A DNA stretch of 15,954 nt, taken from an uncultured Aquimarina sp. GTDB lineage: Bacteria; Bacteroidota; Bacteroidia; Flavobacteriales; Flavobacteriaceae. The notes below the pieces were generated by a model. The model worked only from the letters and a program-made list of their open reading frames with translations, did no database searches and was not told the DNA's origin. Position numbers and translations under genes: made by a program. Numbering within the stretch: position 1 is the first letter of the stretch; each line of letters begins with the position of its first letter. The stretch spans positions 1-15,954 of the forward strand of contig CALGNG010000215.1 of assembly GCA_937958735.1 (NCBI GenBank), in the 5' to 3' direction. This document shows positions 1 to 6,344 of this stretch, piece by piece.

Positions 1-470
1 CTAGGTTTGTAGGTATCAAACATCTTTAATATTGGACTTAAATGGGTAATCTTTAAAACCTCAAATTTAGAACGATTCCAATAACTTTTAAAATGAGTAT
101 TCTTAGCCGCATCTGGTGTAAAACTATAGGGTGTTACTCCAAAAACAGCTACATTAATGGCTTCTTTTTTAAACTTAGAAAAAACAAAATTGATATACTC
201 TGCCGTATATCCAGCTGTAGAAAAACCTAAATTAAATGCTGCAAACTCTCCTCCTACTTCTTTTAGCATCTCTTCTGGAGACACCCCTCTATATACACGG
301 GAGTCACCACCAATAAGGACATTATAGGTTGCTGGGGCATGGGCTTTTTTAACCCAAAATCGCTCTCTATTTTTAGGAGAATTTACTGCAGAGGATTTTA
401 ATAAATGGATACTCAAAAAAGCACACATTACTAAAATAATACTTATACCTATTTTATGCTTTACCTTCAT
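1..470 (-). CDS. SGNH/GDSL hydrolase-like membrane-anchored protein, 3' end missing (partial)
   Basis: This gene begins at the ATG at 468-470 and runs off the left edge, so only about 156 N-terminal residues are visible. Residues about 7-25 form a hydrophobic signal anchor. A block-I-like motif VLIGGDSR follows at residues 51-58, with Ser57 as the candidate nucleophile, and then FNLGFSTAGY at 79-88, which resembles block II of SGNH hydrolases. The segment VFGVTPYSFTP near 109-119 sits where a GxND-type block would be expected but does not match it. The start codon directly abuts the TAG stop of the upstream MBOAT gene (TAGATG), which argues for translational coupling and a joint role. MBOAT proteins paired with periplasmic SGNH-like proteins commonly O-acylate polysaccharides (AlgI with AlgX/AlgJ is the model). 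The catalytic His/Asp would lie outside the window, so enzymatic activity is inferred, not shown. Confidence 0.6.
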   Translation of the reverse strand, partial: MKVKHKIGISIILVMCAFLSIHLLKSSAVNSPKNRERFWVKKAHAPATYNVLIGGDSRVYRGVSPEEMLKEVGGEFAAFNLGFSTAGYTAEYINFVFSKFKKEAINVAVFGVTPYSFTPDAAKNTHFKSYWNRSKFEVLKITHLSPILKMFDTYKP

Positions 471-1889
471 CTAAAATTGAAAATAAATAAATTGCTTGCC
501 TTCTCCCCTAAAAAGCAATATAAAAAGTATTGTAATTACTACCGAAATAACATCTAAATTATAAATACTATATACCTTCTTTAATAACTTAAATTTCGAC
601 TTTATATATACCATTATTTCTATCCAAATACCTAATATCAAAAACATTAAATTGTCCGAATAATACCTTAATTCCCTTACATTAATATTCCAATCTCCCC
701 TAAAAATAGTTTCTACTATCGTATTGGCCTCTCTAATATTTGCAGCACGGAAATATACCCAAGCTATCGTTACTCCAAAAAAAACGAAACAGACCTTAGC
801 TAATTCAGGCAACCTGTAGCTTATACTTTTCTTATAAACACGTTCCATTAAAATATATACCGAATGCAATACGGCCCAAATTATAAAGGTATAGTTTGCC
901 CCATGCCAAATACCAGAAAGCAACATCGTAGCCAATAAAGCAAAAATATAGACAGGTACTCCTCTTTTAGATCCACCTAAAGGGATATATACATAATCTC
1001 TAAACCATTTGGATAACGATATATGCCATCTACCCCAAAACTCTTGAAAGCTTTTAGACAAATAAGGGTGATTGAAATTCATTTTAAAGTGATAGCCTAA
1101 ATATTTTGCTAGTCCCCTTGCTATTAGACTGTATCCACTAAAATCGTTATAAATTTGGAACGAAAAAGCAACACTTACTATAAGCCAAAATAAACCATTA
1201 TGAAAATTAATTTTATCTTGATAAGCCCCGTCTATAAAAAAAGCTAAATTATCGGCTATTACTACTTTTCTAAACAGTCCATATACCACCATTTTTAATG
1301 CATGCCAACGCTCTAAATAATTAGGAACTCTATAACTTTTTAATTGGTTTAACAGGTCTTTTGCTCTTACTATAGGCCCTGCAACTAGTTGGGGAAACAT
1401 TACTAAAAAACTAAAAAAGTGAAGTATATTTTTTGTTGGCTTTAAACGCCCTCTATACACATCAATCGTATAGCTCATGGATTGGAATGTATAAAAACTA
1501 ATCCCTAAAGGTAGAATAAAAGTATCTTGAGCGATATAATTAGTTAATTGAAATTCTACAAAAAACAGACTAATTATATCTTGTAGAATATTCGACAAAA
1601 AATAAGAGTACTTAAATAATCCAAGTAGCCCTATGTTTAAAATAAGAGATAATAGTAATACTGCTTTTCTGTTACGTCCCAATAAATTATCTAGTAATAG
1701 CCCAGCTTTATAATCTACAATTCCGCTAAAAATAATTAGAAAAACAAACCTCCAATCCCACCAAGCATAAAAAAACAAGCTTGCTATGGTAATTAATCCC
1801 CACCGATAGATATCCTTTGCTCTACATAAAGACCATAGCCCTATAAAGATTAAAAAGAAAATAAGAAATTCGAATGAATTGAATAGCAT
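471..1889 (-). CDS. MBOAT family membrane-bound O-acyltransferase (AlgI/DltB-like)
   Basis: The 472-residue polytopic membrane protein carries the MBOAT signatures in the usual order: LPLGISFYTFQSMSY at about 126-140, FPQLVAGPIVRA at 165-176, YNDFSGYSLIARG at 247-259, EFWGRWHISLSKWFRDY at 283-299 and LLSGIWHGANYTFIIW at 323-338. His329 in WHGAN, with His342 downstream, is the likely catalytic histidine pair position. Length fits the AlgI/PatA/DltB group (about 470). Such proteins move acyl, often acetyl, groups across the cytoplasmic membrane onto an extracytoplasmic polymer. The next gene, fused at TAGATG, encodes a GDS-motif protein that is the likely partner. A terminator lies upstream and a Bacteroidota-type promoter (1908-1937) precedes the start, so this is probably the first gene of its own transcript. 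The polymer acylated cannot be told from sequence; alginate itself is not implied. Confidence 0.93.
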   Translation of the reverse strand: MLFNSFEFLIFFLIFIGLWSLCRAKDIYRWGLITIASLFFYAWWDWRFVFLIIFSGIVDYKAGLLLDNLLGRNRKAVLLLSLILNIGLLGLFKYSYFLSNILQDIISLFFVEFQLTNYIAQDTFILPLGISFYTFQSMSYTIDVYRGRLKPTKNILHFFSFLVMFPQLVAGPIVRAKDLLNQLKSYRVPNYLERWHALKMVVYGLFRKVVIADNLAFFIDGAYQDKINFHNGLFWLIVSVAFSFQIYNDFSGYSLIARGLAKYLGYHFKMNFNHPYLSKSFQEFWGRWHISLSKWFRDYVYIPLGGSKRGVPVYIFALLATMLLSGIWHGANYTFIIWAVLHSVYILMERVYKKSISYRLPELAKVCFVFFGVTIAWVYFRAANIREANTIVETIFRGDWNINVRELRYYSDNLMFLILGIWIEIMVYIKSKFKLLKKVYSIYNLDVISVVITILFILLFRGEGKQFIYFQF

Positions 1890-1907
1890 TACTTAATATT
1901 GAATTGA

Positions 1908-1937
1908 CAAATGTACTATTCTAACATTACCTCGCAA
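1908..1937 (-). promoter_or_regulatory. Predicted Bacteroidota-type promoter for the MBOAT operon
   Basis: On the minus strand TACATTTG (1908-1915) matches the -7 consensus TAnnTTTG. A TTG (1935-1937) lies 19 bases upstream in the -33 position. The -7 box ends 18 bases before the MBOAT start codon, and the whole element sits just downstream of the preceding terminator. Both elements are seen in sequence; activity is inferred. Confidence 0.6.
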
Positions 1938-1950
1938 CTATACTTTATAA

Positions 1951-1986
1951 AAACAAAAAAGCTCGAACTAAATTAGTCCGAGCTTT
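1951..1986 (-). terminator. Rho-independent terminator after the oxidase subunit cluster
   Basis: A 12-base-pair stem (1958-1969 with 1975-1986) encloses a five-base loop and begins 22 bases after the subunit IV stop. Read on the minus strand it is followed by a T-rich tract (1951-1957 and the preceding Ts). One stem position is a G-U wobble on the minus-strand RNA but an A-C mismatch on the plus strand, which supports minus-strand use. Confidence 0.85.
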
Positions 1987-2008
1987 AAATATTATAAGTG
2001 GTATTTAA

Positions 2009-2365
2009 TTAAAAATCCCAACTTTTATGTCCATTTTGGAATACATCGTAAACATACCCTCCTTCTGTTAATAAAATAAAAGACAAATAAATCATTATAA
2101 AAATTGAAGTCCATACTACAGATCTTCTTAATCCTTTTGATTCTTCTTCCATGTGCATAAATGCCCATGTAATTAGATAAGCTTTATATATTGTTAAAAG
2201 GATAAAAACCCAGTTTAACAATTTCATGTATAAAAACTTACTGTTTAAAAATTCGGGTTTCCAAATACCAAAACCTACTTCTACAATAGTTACAATAGAA
2301 AGAATTGTAAATACTTTCCAAATTCTTTTAGTATGTGACTCGTGATGTGCTGTATCTTGTGCCAT
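2009..2365 (-). CDS. Cytochrome c oxidase subunit IV family protein (prokaryotic COX4 type)
   Basis: This 118-residue protein has three predicted membrane helices (about 14-34, 49-70 and 80-100) and the motif AFMHMEEE at 68-75, where the family has a [Y/F]FMH motif at the end of helix 2. Its His-rich N-terminal tail (HHESH at 7-11) is common among such small subunits. The family is a small accessory subunit of heme-copper oxidases (caa3/CyoD-like) that helps assembly or stability and has no catalytic residues. It starts 19 bases after the stop of the long subunit III gene and is the last gene before a strong terminator, so it is clearly in the oxidase operon. Assignment rests on helix pattern, motif and context together. 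Confidence 0.88.
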   Translation of the reverse strand: MAQDTAHHESHTKRIWKVFTILSIVTIVEVGFGIWKPEFLNSKFLYMKLLNWVFILLTIYKAYLITWAFMHMEEESKGLRRSVVWTSIFIMIYLSFILLTEGGYVYDVFQNGHKSWDF

Positions 2366-2384
2366 TTCGTGTTATAAATCTAAA

Positions 2385-3371
2385 TTAAACTAAGTAGAAG
2401 AATGTAAATACAAATACCCAAACTAGATCGACAAAGTGCCAATATAATCCAACTTTCTCTACCATCTCGTAGCTCTTTCTTCTTTCGTAAGTACCTAATA
2501 ATACATTCAAGAATATAATAATATTTATTACAATTCCCGAAACTACGTGGAAACCGTGGAATCCTGTAATAAAGAAGAAGAAGTTAGCAAACAATGGGCT
2601 ACCGTATTCGTTCTTATACATATTTGCTCCTTCTACAGTACCTATACCATCTTTCTTTAGTCTTGCTAAAGATTCTGATCTAGAAAGCACTGTTTTCTCT
2701 CCTGTTTCTGTTAAAATCTGTGTACGTATTAATACATTCGGATTTGCTTCAAATCCTTTAATTACACCTTCCATAGTGTAACTAGGCAATGCTTTTTCGT
2801 CTTTATACCAGATTCCATTTTTATTTTCGTGCTGTACACGTTCCGAATGTACTACTTGTGCAAAGTCTTTTAAAGCTACTCTATGCCCATCGGTATCTAC
2901 AAATTGGTATATCTGTCCTCCTTTGGTTTCTACTGCACCAAACTCTCCTTTAATAAAATTTTTCCACTCCCAAGCTTGAGAACCTACAAATATAATTCCA
3001 CCAATAATGGTTAGAAACATATATACAGCTACTTTACTTTTCTTCATCTGGTGTCCAGCATCTACTGCCAATACCATAGTTACCGAAGAGAAAATTAAAA
3101 TAAACGTCATTAATGCCACATAGTACATTGGTGCGTTTACTCCATGTGCAAACGGAAAGTGATTAAATACCTCGTCGGCTATTGGCCAAGAGTTAATAAA
3201 TTTGAATCTTGAGAATCCGTAAGCTGCTAAAAATCCTGAAAAAGTTAATGCATCCGATAGGATAAAAAACCACATCATCATCTTACCATAGCTGGCTTTC
3301 AGAGGCTGAACGCCTTCGCCGCCTCCCCATACACTATTTTCGGTGCCTGTTTCTATAACAGTTGAGTCCAT
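2385..3371 (-). CDS. Cytochrome c oxidase subunit III (heme-copper oxidase), long form with soluble insert
   Basis: The 328-residue protein has the five-helix CyoC-like subunit III fold. Helix 1 is about 31-53, helix 2 79-101 and helix 3 115-136, ending QAWEW. Helix 4 is about 258-290, with FFITGFHGFHVVSG, and helix 5 is 308-328, with GLYWHFVDLVWVFVF. These last two are hallmark subunit III motifs. Between helices 3 and 4 lies a soluble stretch of about 120 residues (138-256) absent from compact subunit III proteins. With the usual cytoplasmic N terminus this insert would face the periplasm. Subunit III is non-catalytic and stabilises the oxidase core. The gene lies 109 bases after the shorter subunit III paralogue and 19 bases before subunit IV. 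The insert may be a lineage trait rather than a peculiarity of this strain. Confidence 0.93.
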   Translation of the reverse strand: MDSTVIETGTENSVWGGGEGVQPLKASYGKMMMWFFILSDALTFSGFLAAYGFSRFKFINSWPIADEVFNHFPFAHGVNAPMYYVALMTFILIFSSVTMVLAVDAGHQMKKSKVAVYMFLTIIGGIIFVGSQAWEWKNFIKGEFGAVETKGGQIYQFVDTDGHRVALKDFAQVVHSERVQHENKNGIWYKDEKALPSYTMEGVIKGFEANPNVLIRTQILTETGEKTVLSRSESLARLKKDGIGTVEGANMYKNEYGSPLFANFFFFITGFHGFHVVSGIVINIIIFLNVLLGTYERRKSYEMVEKVGLYWHFVDLVWVFVFTFFYLV

Positions 3372-3403
3372 AGAAGTTATTATAATAATTCGTTAATTGT
3401 CGA

Positions 3404-3411
3404 CAAAAATA
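3404..3411 (-). promoter_or_regulatory. Possible -7 promoter element before long subunit III gene
   Basis: TATTTTTG on the minus strand fits TAnnTTTG and ends 32 bases before the subunit III start, inside the 109-base gap between the two subunit III genes. No TTG is found at the expected -33 spacing, so this may be a weak internal promoter or chance in AT-rich DNA. The gap otherwise shows no hairpin or gene. Confidence 0.25.
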
Positions 3412-3480
3412 AGGAATTTAAACTCTTGATTTTTAATATTCCTTAGTAATTATTTCTATTTATTATTGTTCTAAAAAAAA

Positions 3481-4062
3481 CTACCTAGTAAATAGCAGAA
3501 AACAAAATAGATATACCCATAATGCATCTACAAAATGCCAGTACATTCCTGCTAAATCTATCCCTAAATGCTCTTCTTTGGTATATTGTTTCTTAAAATG
3601 CTTTATCCCTACCACTAGCAATACAATAATTCCACCAATAATATGCAATAGGTGTATAAATACAATAGCATAAATAAAGGATGTAGTAATCGTAGATTCG
3701 CTTCCCGTAGGGTAAAAACCTTGGTCTACAATTTCCCCAAAACCCCTTAACTGCAAAAACACAAAAGCAATGGCGCTAATAAAGGTTCCTACATAAAATA
3801 ATGTTGCAGTGCTATGCTTTTCTAAAACCGTCATTTTTTTAAACAGGTAAAATAAAATGCTACTTAGAAAAATAGTGACTAAACTAAAATAAAAAGCAGA
3901 CGGGAATTCAAAATTTCGAATCCAATCGTCTCGTTCGCTACTTACAATATAAGCACTTGTTAGTCCTGCAAAGGTCATAAACATACTTATCATAGCAAAA
4001 AGCATCATGTTCTTTTTAGCTCTATCCGTTTTCTCTTTTAGAGATCCTTCTGTTAAATCCAT
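3481..4062 (-). CDS. Cytochrome c oxidase subunit III, short paralogue
   Basis: This 193-residue protein has five predicted helices (about 17-41, 55-75, 86-105, 127-152 and 172-191) and the subunit III signature GMYWHFVDALWVYLF at 172-186. HLLHIIGG at 137-144 replaces the GFHGFHVVSG motif of its neighbour, and FLQLRGF at 102-108 stands where the QxxEW motif is seen in the other copy. It is thus divergent from the long copy and lacks its insert. Its ATG lies inside the last codons of cyoE (10-base overlap), implying coupled translation. The two tandem copies probably supply different subunits of one oxidase assembly; that they serve two different oxidases cannot be excluded because subunits I and II are outside the window. 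Confidence 0.9.
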   Translation of the reverse strand: MDLTEGSLKEKTDRAKKNMMLFAMISMFMTFAGLTSAYIVSSERDDWIRNFEFPSAFYFSLVTIFLSSILFYLFKKMTVLEKHSTATLFYVGTFISAIAFVFLQLRGFGEIVDQGFYPTGSESTITTSFIYAIVFIHLLHIIGGIIVLLVVGIKHFKKQYTKEEHLGIDLAGMYWHFVDALWVYLFCFLLFTR

Positions 4063-4955
4063 TGGGTAATTATTTTATCTAGTACATATATAATTTGCAA
4101 TGCACTTATATAAGCCACACTTACTAACATTAATTTTTTAGCTGCTTTTGCTGTACGCTCTTTATACAATATAATGGCTTTATACAGCATCCACATTCCT
4201 AATAAAAACACTAGCACCCCAGATATTGGAGTAATATGCAAACTACCTGTTTTTCCAAAAACTGGAATTATAGAACACAAAATGGTCCATATAGTATATA
4301 TAATAATTTGCTTTGCTGTAACCGTATCTTTTTTTCCTGTAGGCAACATAAAAAAGCCTCCGCGCTCATAATCTTCGTACAAAAACCATCCTATAGCCCA
4401 AAAATGAGTAAACTGCCAAAAAAACTGAATCATAAACAAGGTTCCTGGCTCTATACTAAAATCGTTAGTTGCAGCCACCCATCCCAACATAAAAGGAATC
4501 GCCCCAGGAATAGCACCTACAAACACTGCTAATGGGGTTTTTGTTTTTAATGGAGTATAAAGACTTACGTAACAAAAAATAGAAATAGCGCCAAACATTG
4601 CTGCTTTAGCACTTAAAATATACAATAAAGTTAACCCTATTACCGTAAGCAATACGGCTATAAACATAGCCATATTTACAGAGATCCTACCCGCTGGTAA
4701 GGGTCTGTTTTTTGTACGATTCATTAACTTATCCAAATCTCTTTCGATAACTTGATTAAAGGCATTAGAAGCACCTACCATACAATAGCCACCAATGGAC
4801 AACATTACTAATTTAGAAAACTCTATAGTATCTGCACCTAATAAGTATCCTGCTATAGCAGAAAAGAGCACACTAACGGCCAAACGCACTTTAGTAAGCG
4901 AATAAAAATCCTGAAGAAAAGAATTTTCTTTTTGTTGAATCTGGGCTGTACTCAA
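4053..4955 (-). CDS. cyoE: Protoheme IX farnesyltransferase (heme O synthase)
   Basis: The 300-residue polytopic UbiA-superfamily protein carries the heme O synthase signatures. The first Asp-rich motif (residues 67-86) begins NQVIERDLDKLMNRTKNRP, and the second region, YEDYERGGFFMLPTG, is at 193-207. GAIPGAIPFMLGW at 148-160 is also typical. The enzyme attaches a farnesyl group to heme B to form heme O, the precursor of heme A used by cytochrome oxidases. This fits its position directly upstream of, and overlapping, a subunit III gene. Length agrees with the family (about 290-310). The name ctaB is equally usual. A promoter with both -7 and -33 elements lies 25 bases upstream, so cyoE appears to lead the oxidase transcript. 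A heme A synthase (ctaA) is not next to it here. Confidence 0.96.
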   Translation of the reverse strand: MSTAQIQQKENSFLQDFYSLTKVRLAVSVLFSAIAGYLLGADTIEFSKLVMLSIGGYCMVGASNAFNQVIERDLDKLMNRTKNRPLPAGRISVNMAMFIAVLLTVIGLTLLYILSAKAAMFGAISIFCYVSLYTPLKTKTPLAVFVGAIPGAIPFMLGWVAATNDFSIEPGTLFMIQFFWQFTHFWAIGWFLYEDYERGGFFMLPTGKKDTVTAKQIIIYTIWTILCSIIPVFGKTGSLHITPISGVLVFLLGMWMLYKAIILYKERTAKAAKKLMLVSVAYISALQIIYVLDKIITQWI

Positions 4956-4980
4956 AATAATTGATGCTTTTTTCGGATGG

Positions 4981-5011
4981 CAAAGATACTCTTTAAAAAC
5001 CTTCTCTACAA
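4981..5011 (-). promoter_or_regulatory. Predicted Bacteroidota-type promoter for cyoE and oxidase genes
   Basis: TATCTTTG on the minus strand (4981-4988) matches TAnnTTTG, and TTG (5009-5011) lies 20 bases upstream as the -33 element. The -7 box ends 25 bases before the cyoE start. It is placed between the tonB terminator and cyoE, where a promoter is needed. Confidence 0.6.
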
Positions 5012-5050
5012 TAAAGAACCCCTCAATTAACAGTTGTATCTAATTTGCAT

Positions 5051-5084
5051 AAAAAAAAGGCTCAACTATTGTTGAACCTTTTTT
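5051..5084 (-). terminator. Rho-independent terminator of tonB
   Basis: A 14-base-pair stem (5053-5066 with 5071-5084) with a four-base loop starts 22 bases after the tonB stop and is followed on the minus strand by a T run (stem 3' arm plus 5051-5052). A single stem position is a U-G wobble in minus-strand RNA but a C-A mismatch in plus-strand RNA, indicating minus-strand function. Confidence 0.88.
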
Positions 5085-5106
5085 GTTTATAAATCTTAAA
5101 AGAGAA

Positions 5107-5847
5107 TTAATCTATTCTAAATGTAATAGGCTTAGTATAAATTACACCAACAGCACGATTACGTTGTTTTGCAGGCTTCATTTTTGGTAGCGATGCTATT
5201 ACACGTTGCGCTTCTTTTTGTAATCTTGGGTGTGGAGCTCTTGCTTTAATATCTACAACATCTCCTTTATTATCAATTTTAAATTGAACAAAAATTCTTT
5301 GAACACCCGATAAACCTAATTCAGAACCTAATTCTGTATTAAATTTTCTAAGCACCCACTTGTCAATTTTTTTACTCATACAGTTTTTACGAGCAAGCGC
5401 ACCTTTTTCTTTCTCGCATCCAGGAAACAACGGTGCTTCTTGAATTAAAGCAAAAGGAACATCTCCTATTTCTTCTTCTTCACCTTCTCCTGTATCTACG
5501 TTTTCAAAATCAGGCACTTCTTCTGGAATTTCCTCCTCTTCTTCCACTTCTGTTTCTTCAAAAACAGTTTCTGGTTCTGGAGCATCGTCCTCTACTACCT
5601 GAATAATTTCTATAGTTGGTGGCGGTGGCGGTGGCGGAGGTGGTTTTCTAAATACCATTTTGGTAATTGGGATATCTTCCTCGATTTCCTCTATATAAAC
5701 CTCTTCTTCTACTTGTGCTATTTCCTTTTCGTAGGTCTTGCGCTCAATTCCCCACCAAGTTACTAGCAACACTAAAGCTAAACCTACCTGCAAAAAGAGA
5801 ACACTCTTATTACGCAAGTCTACTTTAGGATTCTTTTTTAATTCCAT
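5107..5847 (-). CDS. Energy transducer TonB
   Basis: The 246-residue protein has the TonB layout: a short cytoplasmic N terminus, one membrane helix (about 15-33), a periplasmic spacer and a C-terminal TonB domain (about 160-246). That domain contains QRIFVQFKIDNKGDV, then ARAPHPRLQKEAQRVIASLP, and ends YTKPITF. The spacer holds nine consecutive prolines (69-77) and a very acidic stretch (about 86-129). APLFPGCE at 138-145, with cysteines at 144 and 156, matches the conserved pre-domain segment of Bacteroidota TonB proteins. TonB couples the proton-motive force from ExbB/ExbD to outer-membrane TonB-dependent transporters. No exbB or exbD is adjacent, so partners must be elsewhere. It lies 58 bases after the VanZ-like gene and ends at a strong terminator; it may be transcribed from its own promoter (5872 region) as well as by read-through. 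Confidence 0.93.
   Translation of the reverse strand: MELKKNPKVDLRNKSVLFLQVGLALVLLVTWWGIERKTYEKEIAQVEEEVYIEEIEEDIPITKMVFRKPPPPPPPPPTIEIIQVVEDDAPEPETVFEETEVEEEEEIPEEVPDFENVDTGEGEEEEIGDVPFALIQEAPLFPGCEKEKGALARKNCMSKKIDKWVLRKFNTELGSELGLSGVQRIFVQFKIDNKGDVVDIKARAPHPRLQKEAQRVIASLPKMKPAKQRNRAVGVIYTKPITFRID
5619..5644 (-). repeat. GGTGGC-type short repeat encoding the TonB polyproline tract
   Basis: The plus strand shows an almost uninterrupted run of GGT/GGC/GGA triplets here, read on the minus strand as nine proline codons (TonB residues 69-77). Such a simple repeat can vary in copy number by slippage in units of three without breaking the frame. Confidence 0.75.
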
Positions 5848-5871
5848 AACTCCGTTTATGATTTAGAATTT

Positions 5872-5902
5872 CAAAAATAACTAATTTATTACCTAATCCG
5901 AA
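5872..5902 (-). promoter_or_regulatory. Possible promoter for tonB
   Basis: TATTTTTG on the minus strand (5872-5879) matches TAnnTTTG and ends 24 bases before the tonB start. Nineteen bases further up, TTCG (5899-5902) is only a near match to a -33 TTG. The -7 match is good and the -33 imperfect, so confidence is moderate at best. Confidence 0.35.
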
Positions 5903-5905
5903 AAT

Positions 5906-6286
5906 CTAAAGTTGTCTTTTTTTTATAAATGCAAAAAAAACTCTAAAAACTAACAAACCTAATAGAGATCCTACTGTATTGGCTAACATATCGTAATAAT
6001 CAAATTGGCGGTAAGAAGTAAAAACCCATTGACAGCATTCCATTAAAACGCCAAAAGAAACACTCCACAAAAACACTAGTCTTGAGCTTTTAAGTAACTG
6101 AAAATTAAGCACTTTAACAAAATACACCCCCCAAACAAAAGCAAAACCTGCATAAGCTACAAAGTGCCCAATCTTGTCTGAATGGGCTACTCCTTTAGGA
6201 AACACCCCCATTACAAACCTCCCTAATGAAGCAACAATAATAAGAATTGTATATCCTATAGCACTCGCTCTAACAAACTTACTCAT
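5906..6286 (-). CDS. VanZ-like family membrane protein
   Basis: This 126-residue protein has about four hydrophobic helices (about 8-28, 40-58, 68-88 and 102-122) and the VanZ-like motifs HSDKIGHFVAYAGFAF at 35-50, MECCQW at 82-87 and FDYYDMLANTVGSLLG at 95-110. These include the conserved D-K-x-x-H, the E...Q pair and the D-x-x-A-N-x-x-G signature. The family is of uncertain biochemical function in Bacteroidota; the name comes from a teicoplanin-resistance accessory gene and should not be read as a resistance call. It lies 58 bases after the sprA stop with no terminator between them, so read-through from the ruvA-sprA transcript is plausible. The intervening 58 bases show no hairpin and no convincing promoter. 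Confidence 0.85.
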   Translation of the reverse strand: MSKFVRASAIGYTILIIVASLGRFVMGVFPKGVAHSDKIGHFVAYAGFAFVWGVYFVKVLNFQLLKSSRLVFLWSVSFGVLMECCQWVFTSYRQFDYYDMLANTVGSLLGLLVFRVFFAFIKKRQL

Positions 6287-6344
6287 TTAACAATTCTATA
6301 ACTATTCTTATTAAAAACACCTTTACAAAGCCTATTTTATCTTC

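Noticed and set aside
4174..4532. Two overlapping plus-strand open frames opposite cyoE
   Set aside because: Both are antisense to conserved cyoE coding sequence, overlap each other in different frames and resemble no known protein.
5906..6286. VanZ name as a sign of glycopeptide resistance
   Set aside because: No vanHAX-type genes or other resistance context are present; VanZ-like proteins are common in Bacteroidota chromosomes and carry no resistance implication alone.
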